In this document: one piece after another, positions 16,954 through 24,831 of the stretch | Position numbering within the stretch: the stretch's first letter is position 1 | Layout of the letters: each line of letters starts with the position of its first letter | Origin: Bacillota bacterium | GTDB taxonomy: Bacteria > Bacillota > Clostridia > Lachnospirales > Lachnospiraceae | DNA: 37,974 nucleotides | NCBI GenBank assembly: GCA_023408815.1 | Contig: JAEYJO010000021.1 | Coordinates: forward strand, 1 to 37,974 | Direction: 5' to 3' | The notes under the pieces: generated by a model | Seen by the model: the letters and a program-made list of their open reading frames with translations, nothing else | Database searches by the model: none | What the model was told of the DNA's origin: nothing | Program-made: the position numbers and the translations under genes

Positions 16954-17682
16954 TTATACTGTCAGGACTTTCTGAATGAGCGAAACTCCTATGACAAACA
17001 AAGTGAATCCCAAAGCCCAGAAGGCATCATTGGAGTTTAAGCGCACATCCCGATAGGAAGTGCGCTTCTTATGGCTTCCAAGGCCTCTGGTAAGAGCCGA
17101 TGCGGACAACTCATCCGCCACTTTAATGCTGCGCATCAAAAGCGGTACCATAGCATATTCTGTGGTCACAAGCGGTTTTTTTACAACTGCGCCCAGGGAA
17201 AGACTGATTCCTCGCATTTTCATCGTATTTTTTATATAGCGGAACTCGGTCTGTATTGTCGGCATAAAGCGTAAGGTAACTGCTAATGGGATAATAACGT
17301 TGGAAGGAATCTTCATTTTTTCCAACGAAGCAATAAAATCATTAATTTTGACTGTTCGAACAAGCCAACTCCCCAACATCAGTACCGGAATCATTCTAAG
17401 AATAAGAAAGGTTAACATTCCCAGAACCATGCCAAAAACCTGTGCCTCCCATTGGTAGGAGATATTGCTGATGGCAAATACCCCTGCAAAGACTGCGGAA
17501 AATTGAAGAGCCGTTCGAATTTGCCGAAACCACAGCAATATGACAAGAGACGCCAGTGCCGCAAGCATGATCATCCGGTTACTGCCAGTGAAAAATGTAA
17601 GAAGGCCGGATTCAATTATAATCAGCAGCTTAATGCGAACATCCAAGTCACGTTCTTTGAAATGATTCTTTTTCGCCTCCAT
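16954..17682 (-). CDS. ECF transporter transmembrane coupling protein EcfT
   Basis: The 242-residue protein has four to five hydrophobic helices in the N-terminal two-thirds and at the end, with the cytoplasmic coupling helices between. The family coupling motifs appear as MKMRGISLS and as ALTRGLGSHKK (Thr in place of the more usual Ala of the A-R-G motif). EcfT transmits ATPase motion to the S component in the membrane. Its start ATG directly follows the MptD stop (TAAATG), so the genes are coupled. Confidence 0.88.
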   Translation of the reverse strand: MEAKKNHFKERDLDVRIKLLIIIESGLLTFFTGSNRMIMLAALASLVILLWFRQIRTALQFSAVFAGVFAISNISYQWEAQVFGMVLGMLTFLILRMIPVLMLGSWLVRTVKINDFIASLEKMKIPSNVIIPLAVTLRFMPTIQTEFRYIKNTMKMRGISLSLGAVVKKPLVTTEYAMVPLLMRSIKVADELSASALTRGLGSHKKRTSYRDVRLNSNDAFWALGFTLFVIGVSLIQKVLTV

Positions 17683-18276
17683 TTACTTTACAATTCCTGC
17701 TTTCACAAAGTGCTTTTTCAATACGGCCTTACCCAGGAAAGCACCGATAACAGCGCCAATAGCCGTTGCCGCAATAACCAGCCAGAACATACCACCGCCC
17801 AGCAATTGCGCAAGTCCCTCGTAGTAGGCAGCCGTTTCGGGAGGGTAAGCGCTTATGTATGCATCCTTAAACCACACCAGCGGGGCGAACGCCGCAATGG
17901 GAAAACCAATCATATAAATCACAAATGCGGTCAGCATCCCACTGAATCTTTTTTTACCTATTATCATGGAAACAATTTCTGCAATCAATGCAAACAAACC
18001 GACCAGCATTGTACTGGGCCACCAATGTCCCATCAGAATCATAACAAGACAAAAAACAACTCCCAAAATTAATGCGGAGCCTTTCTTGGGAACCTTAGCA
18101 AGCAAAAGCATATAAACAATTCCTAAGGGTAACGCAAGGATTGCATTGGTGAACAGCCATCCAATCGGAGTGCTGCCGGTGATCATGCCCACTCCTACAT
18201 ATACCACAGCAAATACTGCACTGAGAATGCCGATAGTGATTAAATCACGGACATTCAATTTTTGTGTTTTATCCAT
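17683..18276 (-). CDS. MptD-like ECF transporter S component
   Basis: The roughly 197-residue, very hydrophobic protein begins MDKTQKLNVRDLITIGILSA, the usual N-terminus of the MptD/Trep_Strep group of ECF substrate-binding (S) components, and has six predicted helices. The ligand of this group is not firmly known. The ATG at 18276 is chosen because AGGAGG lies seven bases before it; the longer reading from 18315 lacks a site. It heads the operon with EcfT, EcfA and two ABC half-transporters. A hairpin with a U-run and a GTTAG palindrome lie in its leader. Iron or siderophore import is suggested by the neighbours, not by the protein itself. Confidence 0.82.
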   Translation of the reverse strand: MDKTQKLNVRDLITIGILSAVFAVVYVGVGMITGSTPIGWLFTNAILALPLGIVYMLLLAKVPKKGSALILGVVFCLVMILMGHWWPSTMLVGLFALIAEIVSMIIGKKRFSGMLTAFVIYMIGFPIAAFAPLVWFKDAYISAYPPETAAYYEGLAQLLGGGMFWLVIAATAIGAVIGAFLGKAVLKKHFVKAGIVK

Positions 18277-18303
18277 TAAAAATCCTCCTGTAAAAGTAAA
18301 AAA

Positions 18304-18331
18304 TCGTACCGGCAATCATTTGCCGGTACGA
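18304..18331 (-). terminator. Intrinsic terminator/attenuator in the leader of the ECF operon
   Basis: A 12-bp perfect stem TCGTACCGGCAA/TTGCCGGTACGA with a four-base loop is followed on the minus strand by a run TTTTTT and then, 14 bases later, the AGGAGG of the MptD-like gene. It ends the AraC transcript, and because the operator lies upstream of it, it may also attenuate the ECF operon. Confidence 0.7.
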
Positions 18332-18335
18332 CAAG

Positions 18336-18351
18336 GTTAGCATAAACTAAC
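18336..18351. promoter_or_regulatory. GTTAG-N6-CTAAC operator, ECF operon copy
   Basis: GTTAGCATAAACTAAC has five-base perfect outer arms and belongs to a family of three sites in this window. On the minus strand it contains TATGCT, a possible -10 with a poor -35, as seen at activator-dependent promoters. Confidence 0.65.
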
Positions 18352-18390
18352 TTCTTTTCACATTTCCAAAGAGATATTTCTAATGTCCAA

Positions 18391-19416
18391 TCAGTTGTTA
18401 TTAAATCGTGCGGATAAGATACATTCACTTGGGTAAAATCCGAACTTCTTATGGAACGCCTTGGAAAAACTACTGCTGCTCTCATAACCAACAAATTCAG
18501 CAACCTGAGCGATACTTACCGATTGTGTTTCTAACGTAATACGGGCCGTCTCCATACGCTTATCAAGAAAGTACGTATAAATTGGTTTTCCATAAACATG
18601 TTTAAATCCGCTCTTTAGTTTTGATTCGCTTATACAAACCGTACGAGCCAAAGCCGCTATTGTAATGGGCGAAGACATTCTGTTGTCTAATATATTTTTT
18701 GCATGTCGAATACTCTCCATATCCATTTTGGACAGTTTTACAAAATCGGCGGAAGTATTTTCTCCTTCTCTAATTGTATTGACACACGCCGCCAGCAATT
18801 CCAGTGCCTTCCCTTCCAAATATAACATTTTCATTCTTCCCGCATAAGGGCAGCGCAGGGTTTCCGCAAGAATAATTTTTGTCTGGGAGGAAAGATCGTG
18901 TATAGCATATTCGTAATTTTTCAGTCTTTTTGAAAATAGAGAGCATTCTTCTTCGGGCGAAAAATACTTAAGAAATTTCTTCGGGTGAAATGTAAGTGTA
19001 ATCCCTTGATAGTGACGGCCTTTTTCATAGATTCCTATTTCATCGATATCACGGACATGATACAAAACTCCGGTGTCTTTTTCAAGTTCCATTGACTGCT
19101 TGCTATTCGTTTCTTGCCATACCATGTTTTCACCCAGACAGAACATCAGGACATAAGCATCTCCTTGCGTCTTTCCCGACAACTGTACCTCTTGATACAA
19201 CTGCATGTCATTAAAACATACCTCGATAGCATCTCCTAATTTAATTCTTTTACTGCATCCATAACCTAAACCAGACGGTATTTTAAACTGACTCTCGTTT
19301 GTCTCTATACCTTGCATAAAAATGCCTGAAAATCCTTCACAAATGGGGCAATCCAAATTCTGGTGACTGCTAAACTCCCGCTTTACATATGTATTGTTAT
19401 TACTTTTAGTTATCAT
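18391..19416 (-). CDS. AraC family regulator, PchR-like
   Basis: The roughly 341-residue protein ends in a double helix-turn-helix AraC domain (about 250-340, with ITIAALARTVCISESKLKSG and VAEFVGYESSSSFSKAFHKK). Ahead of it is GRMKMLYLEGKALELLA, a stretch shared with PchR-type siderophore-responsive activators. The N-terminal sensor domain would bind the inducer. The ATG at 19416 is preferred because AGAGG lies six bases before it; the longer frame begins with TTG at 19482 inside the GTTAG operator. A good promoter (19500-19528) and an operator directly after it imply repression of this activator gene. It is 115 bases upstream of the ECF operon. Confidence 0.85.
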   Translation of the reverse strand: MITKSNNNTYVKREFSSHQNLDCPICEGFSGIFMQGIETNESQFKIPSGLGYGCSKRIKLGDAIEVCFNDMQLYQEVQLSGKTQGDAYVLMFCLGENMVWQETNSKQSMELEKDTGVLYHVRDIDEIGIYEKGRHYQGITLTFHPKKFLKYFSPEEECSLFSKRLKNYEYAIHDLSSQTKIILAETLRCPYAGRMKMLYLEGKALELLAACVNTIREGENTSADFVKLSKMDMESIRHAKNILDNRMSSPITIAALARTVCISESKLKSGFKHVYGKPIYTYFLDKRMETARITLETQSVSIAQVAEFVGYESSSSFSKAFHKKFGFYPSECILSARFNNN

Positions 19417-19473
19417 AAGCATCCTCTTTAAATCTAATGCACTCTTTAAGAATCCGTATCTTTCACAAATTTT

Positions 19474-19489
19474 GTTAGTCAAGACTAAC
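19474..19489. promoter_or_regulatory. GTTAG-N6-CTAAC operator, araC copy
   Basis: GTTAGTCAAGACTAAC has seven-base perfect arms around AA. It starts ten bases after the -10 box of the AraC promoter, covering roughly +4 to +19, a position that would block transcription when occupied. Confidence 0.75.
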
Positions 19490-19499
19490 CTTGTTATTA

Positions 19500-19528
19500 A
19501 TAATACACTCGATTCACTCTAAAATCAA
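19500..19528 (-). promoter_or_regulatory. Promoter of the PchR-like araC gene
   Basis: TTGATT (19523-19528) and TATTAT (19500-19505) on the minus strand are 17 bases apart. The start would be near 19493. Confidence 0.6.
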
Positions 19529-19540
19529 TCGTCAGATACT

Positions 19541-20512
19541 CTACGTATTATGATGGAAGTCCGAATCCGGCCGATAACGTCTCGTCCGATATTTCAAGGG
19601 AGTACAGCCATAGGTCTGCCGGAATTTCTTAATAAAATTGGAGGGATAGCCATATCCCGCATCTCTGGCAATTTCGGCTATACTCTTCTCCGTTGTGGCA
19701 AGGAGGTCTGCAGCATGAGACATTCTTAGAGAAGCGGTATATTCTCCGATAGTCATATGGTAATATTCGGAAAAACCTGTTTTAAGCTTCTGGGAATTGA
19801 TGAGCAGCATCCGGCTGAGCGCCTCGATGGTCGGAGGATGGGTGAACTGCTCCGTCAGTATATCGCGGGCGCGCTGAATACTCTGAAAGTCCTTCTGATA
19901 GGAAAATACAGGCTGCGCCTGAGGCCTCTCGCTTTCCATGAGAACCCCCATGCACTCTAAAATTGCGGCTTCCAATAAGAGGCCGTTCAAGCTATCCTCT
20001 TCATCCCGTAATAACAAACGCTGTAAAATAACCATAATTTCCGCAGGAAGGTAGTGTCTGGTATGATTTTCTGGAAATTGCTCCAAGGGATCAAAGTTAG
20101 GAAAGCGAACAGCGATTTCCTGGAGAAATGCCGGATAGATCGTGAATTCTGCTCCATAAAAATGGTCGCCGGGCTTCCATGCCTGTCTCCCTTTCAAATG
20201 TCTCTCCAGCACAAGAAAGGCGGAAGCTTCAAAGGAAGAAACAGGCTGACGTTCCAGCTGGAACCTCGTCTTACCCTCATAAACGATCCCAAAACGCAAA
20301 AAGGGATCCGGTGTGTTGAACTGAACCACGAAAGAACGGGGAATGGTATAATCTGCAATTCCAAAATCATATAATCCGGGCCTTGTATAAAGATGAAGAA
20401 ATCCATTTCTCGGATTTTCATATAAAGTATAATTTTCTTTTTCTACCGCCTGAAATCCTAATTCACGCAGCATAATCTGACGGAATTCATTAGGATTTTC
20501 CGAATAATACAT
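19541..20512 (-). CDS. AraC family transcriptional regulator
   Basis: The 323-residue protein carries a C-terminal AraC DNA-binding domain (about 220-315): IEALSRMLLINSQKLKTGFS for the first helix-turn-helix and IAEIARDAGYGYPSNFIKKF for the second. The N-terminal domain is a cupin-like sensor of unknown ligand. GGGGGAGG lies five bases before ATG 20512, so the longer reading from 20542 is rejected. It is transcribed divergently from the fec-type operon, which is its most likely target, and its own promoter (20557-20585) is strong. The sensor domain differs from that of the neighbouring AraC protein, so the two probably read different signals. Confidence 0.85.
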   Translation of the reverse strand: MYYSENPNEFRQIMLRELGFQAVEKENYTLYENPRNGFLHLYTRPGLYDFGIADYTIPRSFVVQFNTPDPFLRFGIVYEGKTRFQLERQPVSSFEASAFLVLERHLKGRQAWKPGDHFYGAEFTIYPAFLQEIAVRFPNFDPLEQFPENHTRHYLPAEIMVILQRLLLRDEEDSLNGLLLEAAILECMGVLMESERPQAQPVFSYQKDFQSIQRARDILTEQFTHPPTIEALSRMLLINSQKLKTGFSEYYHMTIGEYTASLRMSHAADLLATTEKSIAEIARDAGYGYPSNFIKKFRQTYGCTPLKYRTRRYRPDSDFHHNT

Positions 20513-20556
20513 AGAGACCTCCCCCTTTCTTATTGCCTGCATTGTTCGTAAACCTT

Positions 20557-20585
20557 ATTATACTCAAAACGCAAAAGTAATTCAA
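20557..20585 (-). promoter_or_regulatory. Promoter of the second araC gene
   Basis: TTGAAT (20580-20585) and a perfect TATAAT (20557-20562) on the minus strand are 17 bases apart. No GTTAG palindrome overlaps it. Confidence 0.7.
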
Positions 20586-20618
20586 TTAGATAATAAAATA
20601 ATGAGAAAAGTCAAAATA

Positions 20619-20648
20619 GTTGCATGTAACTAACCTCTTTGCTATAAT
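20619..20648 (+). promoter_or_regulatory. Promoter of the fec-type operon with a degenerate operator over the -35
   Basis: TTGCAT (20620-20625) and TATAAT (20643-20648) are 17 bases apart. The 16-mer GTTGCATGTAACTAAC at 20619-20634 keeps one perfect CTAAC arm and three of five bases of the other arm, so it looks like a second, weaker copy of the operator. Confidence 0.7.
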
Positions 20649-20657
20649 GCAAAAGTC

Positions 20658-20673
20658 GTTAGTTGAAACTAAC
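20658..20673. promoter_or_regulatory. GTTAG-N6-CTAAC operator, fec copy
   Basis: GTTAGTTGAAACTAAC has seven-base perfect arms around GA and starts nine bases after the -10 box, the same geometry as at the araC promoter. Occupancy would block the start of the iron importer operon. Confidence 0.75.
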
Positions 20674-20702
20674 TTTTTCGAAAAAGATGTTCTTCTACTT
20701 CC

Positions 20703-20731
20703 GCGAGCTTGTGTCTGCGCCGTAAGCTCGC
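20703..20731 (+). other. Hairpin in the 5' leader of the fec-type operon
   Basis: GCGAGCTT (20703-20710) and AAGCTCGC (20724-20731) form an eight-base perfect stem with a 13-base loop in the 118-base leader. No U-run follows, so it is not a terminator. It may stabilise the message or be regulatory. Confidence 0.4.
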
Positions 20732-20772
20732 CATATAAGATAAATTGGCGCGGAATACGAGGAAAAATAAAA

Positions 20773-21813
20773 ATGAAGAAAAAATTTATAATATTATTGA
20801 CAGCCGCTGTAATGAGCTTAGGCGTCTTAGCGGGCTGCGGCAATTCGGCAACCCAAACACAAGATGATGGAAATGCTGCAGAAAGTACGAATCCAAGCGA
20901 CAGCCAAGACGACAGTCAAAACGAAAATCCAGACACTGACACCGCCGACGCGGATGCTTCTTCCGGCCAATCAGATACGATTACCGTTACAGACGCCAGA
21001 GGAGAGGTTGAGATTCCCGCTGACCCTCAGCGTATCGTTGATTTAAGCGGAAACAGCGACATTTTAAGTGTATACGGATATTCTGTCATAGGGACTGCGA
21101 ATTCCGACGCTTATGATTATACCGTATTCCCCTCCTATCTTGAAGACATCTTAAAGGGTGCTAAAATCCTTGGCTTCAGTATGCAGGACACCATGGATAT
21201 CGAGGGCATTCTGGAATTAGAGCCGGATTTGATCATCATCTCCAGCGTCCAGGAAAAAATGTATGAGCAGCTTAAGGAAATAGCCCCTACCGTTATGATC
21301 GAGCTGGCACAGATCAACTGGCGGGATGACATCAATGCCTTTGCTGAAATTATGGGAAAAGAAGACATAGCCGCACAGTGGCTGTCAGATTATGATAAGA
21401 AGGCAAGCGATAAAGGCACAGAAATTAAAGCGGCTTACGGTGAGGAAACAACCTATCTGGCATTTCTTGCCAGCGGAGGTCAGCTCTATGTCTTCGATGC
21501 CGCAGGAATCGGAAGCGTAATGTATGAGGATATGGGACTTGCCAAGCCTGCCAATATGCCTGCTCAGGATAACATCAGTCTGCCCGTAATAAGCTATGAG
21601 GGACTTGCCGAACTGGATCCCGATTACATATTTGTAGTGGCTACCGAGACGGATATGGAGAGCTTGAGGCAAAGCAGCATTTATAACAGTATGCGCGCGG
21701 TAGAAGACGGAAATGTGATAGAACTTCCTTCCAGCCCTTACTTCAATATGGGTTACAGCTGTATAGGAAGAGAAGTCTTCTTAGAGGAATTTACCGGTTT
21801 AATGGAGCAATAA
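20773..21813 (+). CDS. Iron-siderophore type ABC substrate-binding lipoprotein
   Basis: The 346-residue protein has a lipoprotein signal (MKKKFIILL...VLAGC, Cys22), then an Asp/Ser/Asn-rich linker of about 55 residues, then a TroA/FhuD-fold domain beginning ITVTDARGEVEIPADPQRIV. EPDLIIISS and DPDYIFVVAT mark the two lobes. Such proteins capture ferric siderophores, heme or cobalamin outside the membrane and pass them to FecCD-type permeases; the exact ligand is not readable. The ATG at 20773 has GAGGA ten bases upstream and opens the signal peptide, so the longer frame is rejected. It heads the operon with two permeases and an ATPase. Confidence 0.9.
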   Translation: MKKKFIILLTAAVMSLGVLAGCGNSATQTQDDGNAAESTNPSDSQDDSQNENPDTDTADADASSGQSDTITVTDARGEVEIPADPQRIVDLSGNSDILSVYGYSVIGTANSDAYDYTVFPSYLEDILKGAKILGFSMQDTMDIEGILELEPDLIIISSVQEKMYEQLKEIAPTVMIELAQINWRDDINAFAEIMGKEDIAAQWLSDYDKKASDKGTEIKAAYGEETTYLAFLASGGQLYVFDAAGIGSVMYEDMGLAKPANMPAQDNISLPVISYEGLAELDPDYIFVVATETDMESLRQSSIYNSMRAVEDGNVIELPSSPYFNMGYSCIGREVFLEEFTGLMEQ

Positions 21814-21819
21814 ACAATT

Positions 21820-22803
21820 ATGAAAAGGAATACGATCATTTTAACAGCAGCCGGTGTGCTGCTGTTATTTGCGGGCATGATTTTGTCCGTTCATATCGGC
21901 GCGAAAAATATCCCCGTTTCAGAAATTTACCGGGCTTTTTTTCACTATGACGATTCTATAAATGCCAAGCTTGTACGCGAGGTGCGCCTGCCCCGAATGC
22001 TCCTGGCCATACTGGTGGGCGGGATGCTCTCCCTGGCCGGAACTATGATGCAGGGCATTATGCGCAATCCTATCGCAGAGCCCTCTGTTATGGGTGTAAC
22101 TCAGGGGGCTACGCTGGCAGTATCTATTGCTGCTGTGTCCTCCTTTGTGAGCGGCGTATACGGTAATTTTTTCATGGCACTGCTGGGTGCTGCGGGAAGC
22201 GGCATCCTGATACTCATATTTACCATGGGGAAAGCCTCTAATCAGAGTATTTCCAGAATTCTGCTGGCTGGGACTGCCTTAAGTACATTCTTTCTTTCCC
22301 TCGCTTCCGTAGTCGCCTTATTGGGAAATCGCTCGCAGGAGCTAGCCTTCTGGGTGGCAGGCGGCTTGCGTCAGGCCGGCTGGGTTCAGGTGGGTATCGT
22401 CGCTGTTGCAGGCGGCTTTTTTTCCATACTTGCATTTGCCTCGGCCTCAAAAATCAACATTATCAGCCTTGGAGACGATGCGGCGGCGGGGCTGGGGATT
22501 TCGCCGGAAAGGGTAAAGCTTCGTATTATATTATACCTCGTTCCGATTTGCGGTGTCTGCGTAGCAGCAGCGGGCAACATCGGATATTTGGGATTATTCG
22601 TGCCTCATATTATTCGTAAACTCACAGGAAACGATTACCGCAGACTGATGCCCCTTTCCTTTTTATATGGAAGTACGATCCTTGTACTGGCGGATATTGC
22701 TGCTCGGACTATCTCGGCTCCTTATGAACTTCCGGTGGGACTTTTTACTGCCTGCATGGGTGTGCCCGTGTTCTTAATGCTGGTAAGAAAGGAGAAACGA
22801 TAG
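21820..22803 (+). CDS. FecCD family iron-siderophore ABC permease, first subunit
   Basis: The 327-residue, roughly ten-helix protein has family marks VREVRLPRMLLAILVGGMLS, MMQGIMRNPIAEPSVMGVT, and GDDAAAGLGISPERVKLR near the ATPase-contacting loop, and ends with GNIGYLGLFVPHIIRKLTG. It forms the membrane channel with the next gene. It starts six bases after the lipoprotein stop. BtuC/FecD-type permeases carry ferric siderophores, heme or B12. Confidence 0.92.
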   Translation: MKRNTIILTAAGVLLLFAGMILSVHIGAKNIPVSEIYRAFFHYDDSINAKLVREVRLPRMLLAILVGGMLSLAGTMMQGIMRNPIAEPSVMGVTQGATLAVSIAAVSSFVSGVYGNFFMALLGAAGSGILILIFTMGKASNQSISRILLAGTALSTFFLSLASVVALLGNRSQELAFWVAGGLRQAGWVQVGIVAVAGGFFSILAFASASKINIISLGDDAAAGLGISPERVKLRIILYLVPICGVCVAAAGNIGYLGLFVPHIIRKLTGNDYRRLMPLSFLYGSTILVLADIAARTISAPYELPVGLFTACMGVPVFLMLVRKEKR

Positions 22804-23811
22804 ATGAAAGAGAAAAAAACCAGTTTTAAAATGGCAGTCTGTCTGCTTCTCCTTTCAGCAGTTATCATCATAGCCCTTATGGTGGGAAGCTATCATATAT
22901 CTCCGGTTCAGGTAATACAAACGCTATTAGGAGATGGGAACAAACTGCAGAATTTTACCATTTTTCAGATACGCCTGCCAAGAGTAGTTCTGGCTGTTAT
23001 CGTAGCATCAGCGCTCGGCGTTTCCGGAGGAATCCTTCAGGGTATTACAAGGAATCCTCTGGCAGAGCCGGGAATAATCGGAATCAATGCGGGTGCCGCA
23101 TTATTCGTAGTACTGTGGATTTGGGCAGGAACTGCCGACTATTACTCCACCTTGCCGGTTTTTACCGTGTTGGGGATGCCCCTGCTGGCGATGACAGGAG
23201 CCTTACTTTCCGTAGGGCTTATTTATCTGCTTTCTTCCAGGAACGGGATTCGCCCGGTTCGCTTTATTCTCACGGGGATTGGAGTAAACGGCGGAATTCT
23301 GGCAGTGATTTCCTTTTATCAGCTAAGTATGTCCAAGGGAGACTACAATCAGGTGCTGACTTGGACTAACGGAAGCCTTTGGGGCAGCAGTTGGAACTAT
23401 ATCCTCCTGACAGCGCCGTTAGTCATTCTCTTAATCGGAGCAGTGTTATTTCGCAGCAAGAATCTGGATGTGTTGGCCCTGGGTGATGAATTGGCTGCAG
23501 GAGTAGGATTGTCCGTGCCGAAAGAACGTTTGCTCTTCCTGCTTCTTGCCACTTTTTTGGCAGCGCTCGCCACTTCTGTTGCAGGAAGTATAGCATTTCT
23601 GGGACTTTTAGGACCTCAAATCGCCAAAAAGCTCACAGGGCCGGCACATGGTAAAATGCTTCCTATGGCAGCCTTAATCAGCAGCATTCTTTTGGTAGGG
23701 GCCGATGTTATAGCAAAGAATCTGTTTTCTCCCCTTGAAATTCCGGTCGGAATCGTTGTATCCATAGTGGGAGTTCCATATTTTATTTATCTGATGATAA
23801 AGGAAAGATAG
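22804..23811 (+). CDS. FecCD family iron-siderophore ABC permease, second subunit
   Basis: The 335-residue protein repeats the family pattern: IFQIRLPRVVLAVIVASALG, ILQGITRNPLAEPGIIGINA, GDELAAGVGLSVPKERL and SIAFLGLLGPQIAKKLTG. The two permeases are different enough to form a heterodimer. AAGGAG lies before ATG 22804, inside the end of the first permease gene. The stop is 11 bases from the ATPase gene. Confidence 0.92.
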   Translation: MKEKKTSFKMAVCLLLLSAVIIIALMVGSYHISPVQVIQTLLGDGNKLQNFTIFQIRLPRVVLAVIVASALGVSGGILQGITRNPLAEPGIIGINAGAALFVVLWIWAGTADYYSTLPVFTVLGMPLLAMTGALLSVGLIYLLSSRNGIRPVRFILTGIGVNGGILAVISFYQLSMSKGDYNQVLTWTNGSLWGSSWNYILLTAPLVILLIGAVLFRSKNLDVLALGDELAAGVGLSVPKERLLFLLLATFLAALATSVAGSIAFLGLLGPQIAKKLTGPAHGKMLPMAALISSILLVGADVIAKNLFSPLEIPVGIVVSIVGVPYFIYLMIKER

Positions 23812-23822
23812 GAGGTACGGGA

Positions 23823-24608
23823 ATGGGAATTGAAATTAAGAATCTACAAGCGGCATATGAGGACAGAATCATCATTCCGGATGCCAGCCTCGTCATACCG
23901 AAAGGAAAAGTAACGATGCTGATCGGCCCTAACGGCTGTGGCAAGTCCACGCTTTTGAAGGCAATCGCAAAAACGATTCCGGCAAAAAGGGGCAGTATCT
24001 ATCTCCACGGAGAGGATATCCGGAGGATTCCACCTAAAAGCCTCGCCAAGAAAATGGCTGTACTGCCCCAAAGTCCCTTGGTCCCCGAAGGAATACAAGT
24101 AAAGGAGCTGGTGGCTTACGGGCGCTTTCCCTATCAAAGGCCATTGTCCGGTCTAAAAAAGGAAGATCACGAAATCATCCGCTGGGCAATGGAAAAAACG
24201 GGGGTTTTGGAACTTGAAGAACGAAAGGTAGAAGAATTGTCAGGCGGCCAAAGGCAGCGTGTCTGGATTTCCCTGGCGCTTGCTCAGAAAACCGGAGTTC
24301 TTCTTCTGGACGAACCTACCACTTATCTGGATATGGCTCACCAATTAGAGATTCTGGAATTGCTGCGCAAACTGAACAACGAAGAGAAGACTACCATCGT
24401 CATGGTCATTCACGAGCTGAATCACGCCTCCAAGTTCGCCGACCATATCATAGGCATGAAGCAAGGACAGATCCTGTTCGAAGGTACACCTAAGGACGTG
24501 ATTCTCGTAGAAAATCTGAGAAAGCTATATGAAATCGAGGCAGTTCTTATGGAGAATAAAGATAAGGGATATCCGATTTGTACGGATTACTCCCTGATAT
24601 ATGACTAA
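23823..24608 (+). CDS. Iron-siderophore ABC transporter ATPase (FecE/FhuC type)
   Basis: The 261-residue ATPase has Walker A GPNGCGKST (35-43), a Q-loop VLPQSP, signature LSGGQRQRV, Walker B LLLDEPTTYLD and a switch histidine in VIHELN. The EPTTYLD form is usual for FhuC/FepC-type ATPases. AGGAGG-like bases precede the ATG at 23823. It closes the four-gene import operon. No clear terminator follows before the next promoter at 24619. Confidence 0.94.
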   Translation: MGIEIKNLQAAYEDRIIIPDASLVIPKGKVTMLIGPNGCGKSTLLKAIAKTIPAKRGSIYLHGEDIRRIPPKSLAKKMAVLPQSPLVPEGIQVKELVAYGRFPYQRPLSGLKKEDHEIIRWAMEKTGVLELEERKVEELSGGQRQRVWISLALAQKTGVLLLDEPTTYLDMAHQLEILELLRKLNNEEKTTIVMVIHELNHASKFADHIIGMKQGQILFEGTPKDVILVENLRKLYEIEAVLMENKDKGYPICTDYSLIYD

Positions 24609-24618
24609 AAAATACCTA

Positions 24619-24647
24619 TTGACACCCTCGATTCTTTTTGTTATCTT
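24619..24647 (+). promoter_or_regulatory. Promoter of the riboswitch-controlled gene
   Basis: TTGACA (24619-24624) and TATCTT (24642-24647) are 17 bases apart, just upstream of the aptamer. Confidence 0.65.
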
Positions 24648-24675
24648 ATAGCCATAAAAGTAAATATATTAAGTT

Positions 24676-24768
24676 TTTTAGGGTTCCGCAATAGAGATAT
24701 TGGTCTGGTCCGAGAGAAAACGCACAGTTTACGGACTGTGTACACGGTGGGATAAAAGCCTAGGAGAT
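24676..24768 (+). ncRNA. ykkC-family riboswitch aptamer, guanidine-I-like
   Basis: The stretch shows the conserved blocks of the ykkC RNA in order: TTAGGGTTCCG, a small hairpin CAATA-GAGA-TATTG, CTGGTCCGAGAG, a hairpin GCACAGT...ACTGTGT, ACACGG, then GGGATAAAAGCCTAGGAGA. The 5' TTAGG and 3' CCTAG can form the closing helix P1. The block order fits the guanidine-I subtype. The related ppGpp and PRPP subtypes share part of the core, so the ligand needs a covariance-model check. Confidence 0.85.
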
Positions 24769-24795
24769 ATTATTATACTCCTGGGCTTATTTTAT
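24756..24795 (+). terminator. Riboswitch expression-platform terminator
   Basis: AAGCCTAGGAG (24756-24766) pairs with CTCCTGGGCTT (24778-24788) through one G-U pair and is followed by ATTTTATT. The left arm is the 3' strand of aptamer helix P1, so ligand binding should prevent termination and switch the gene on. Confidence 0.8.
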
Positions 24796-24831
24796 TGCCC
24801 AGCCTTTCCCATAGAAAAGGAGGACATAAAT

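Noticed and set aside
18304..20673. Repeated palindromes as a CRISPR-like or transposon repeat array
   Set aside because: Only three or four 16-mers occur, each tied to a promoter and about 1.1 kb apart, with no spacer regularity.
24700..24831. N-terminal extension of the GAP-type protein
   Set aside because: It would translate the riboswitch and its terminator; the real start has its own ribosome binding site at 24832.
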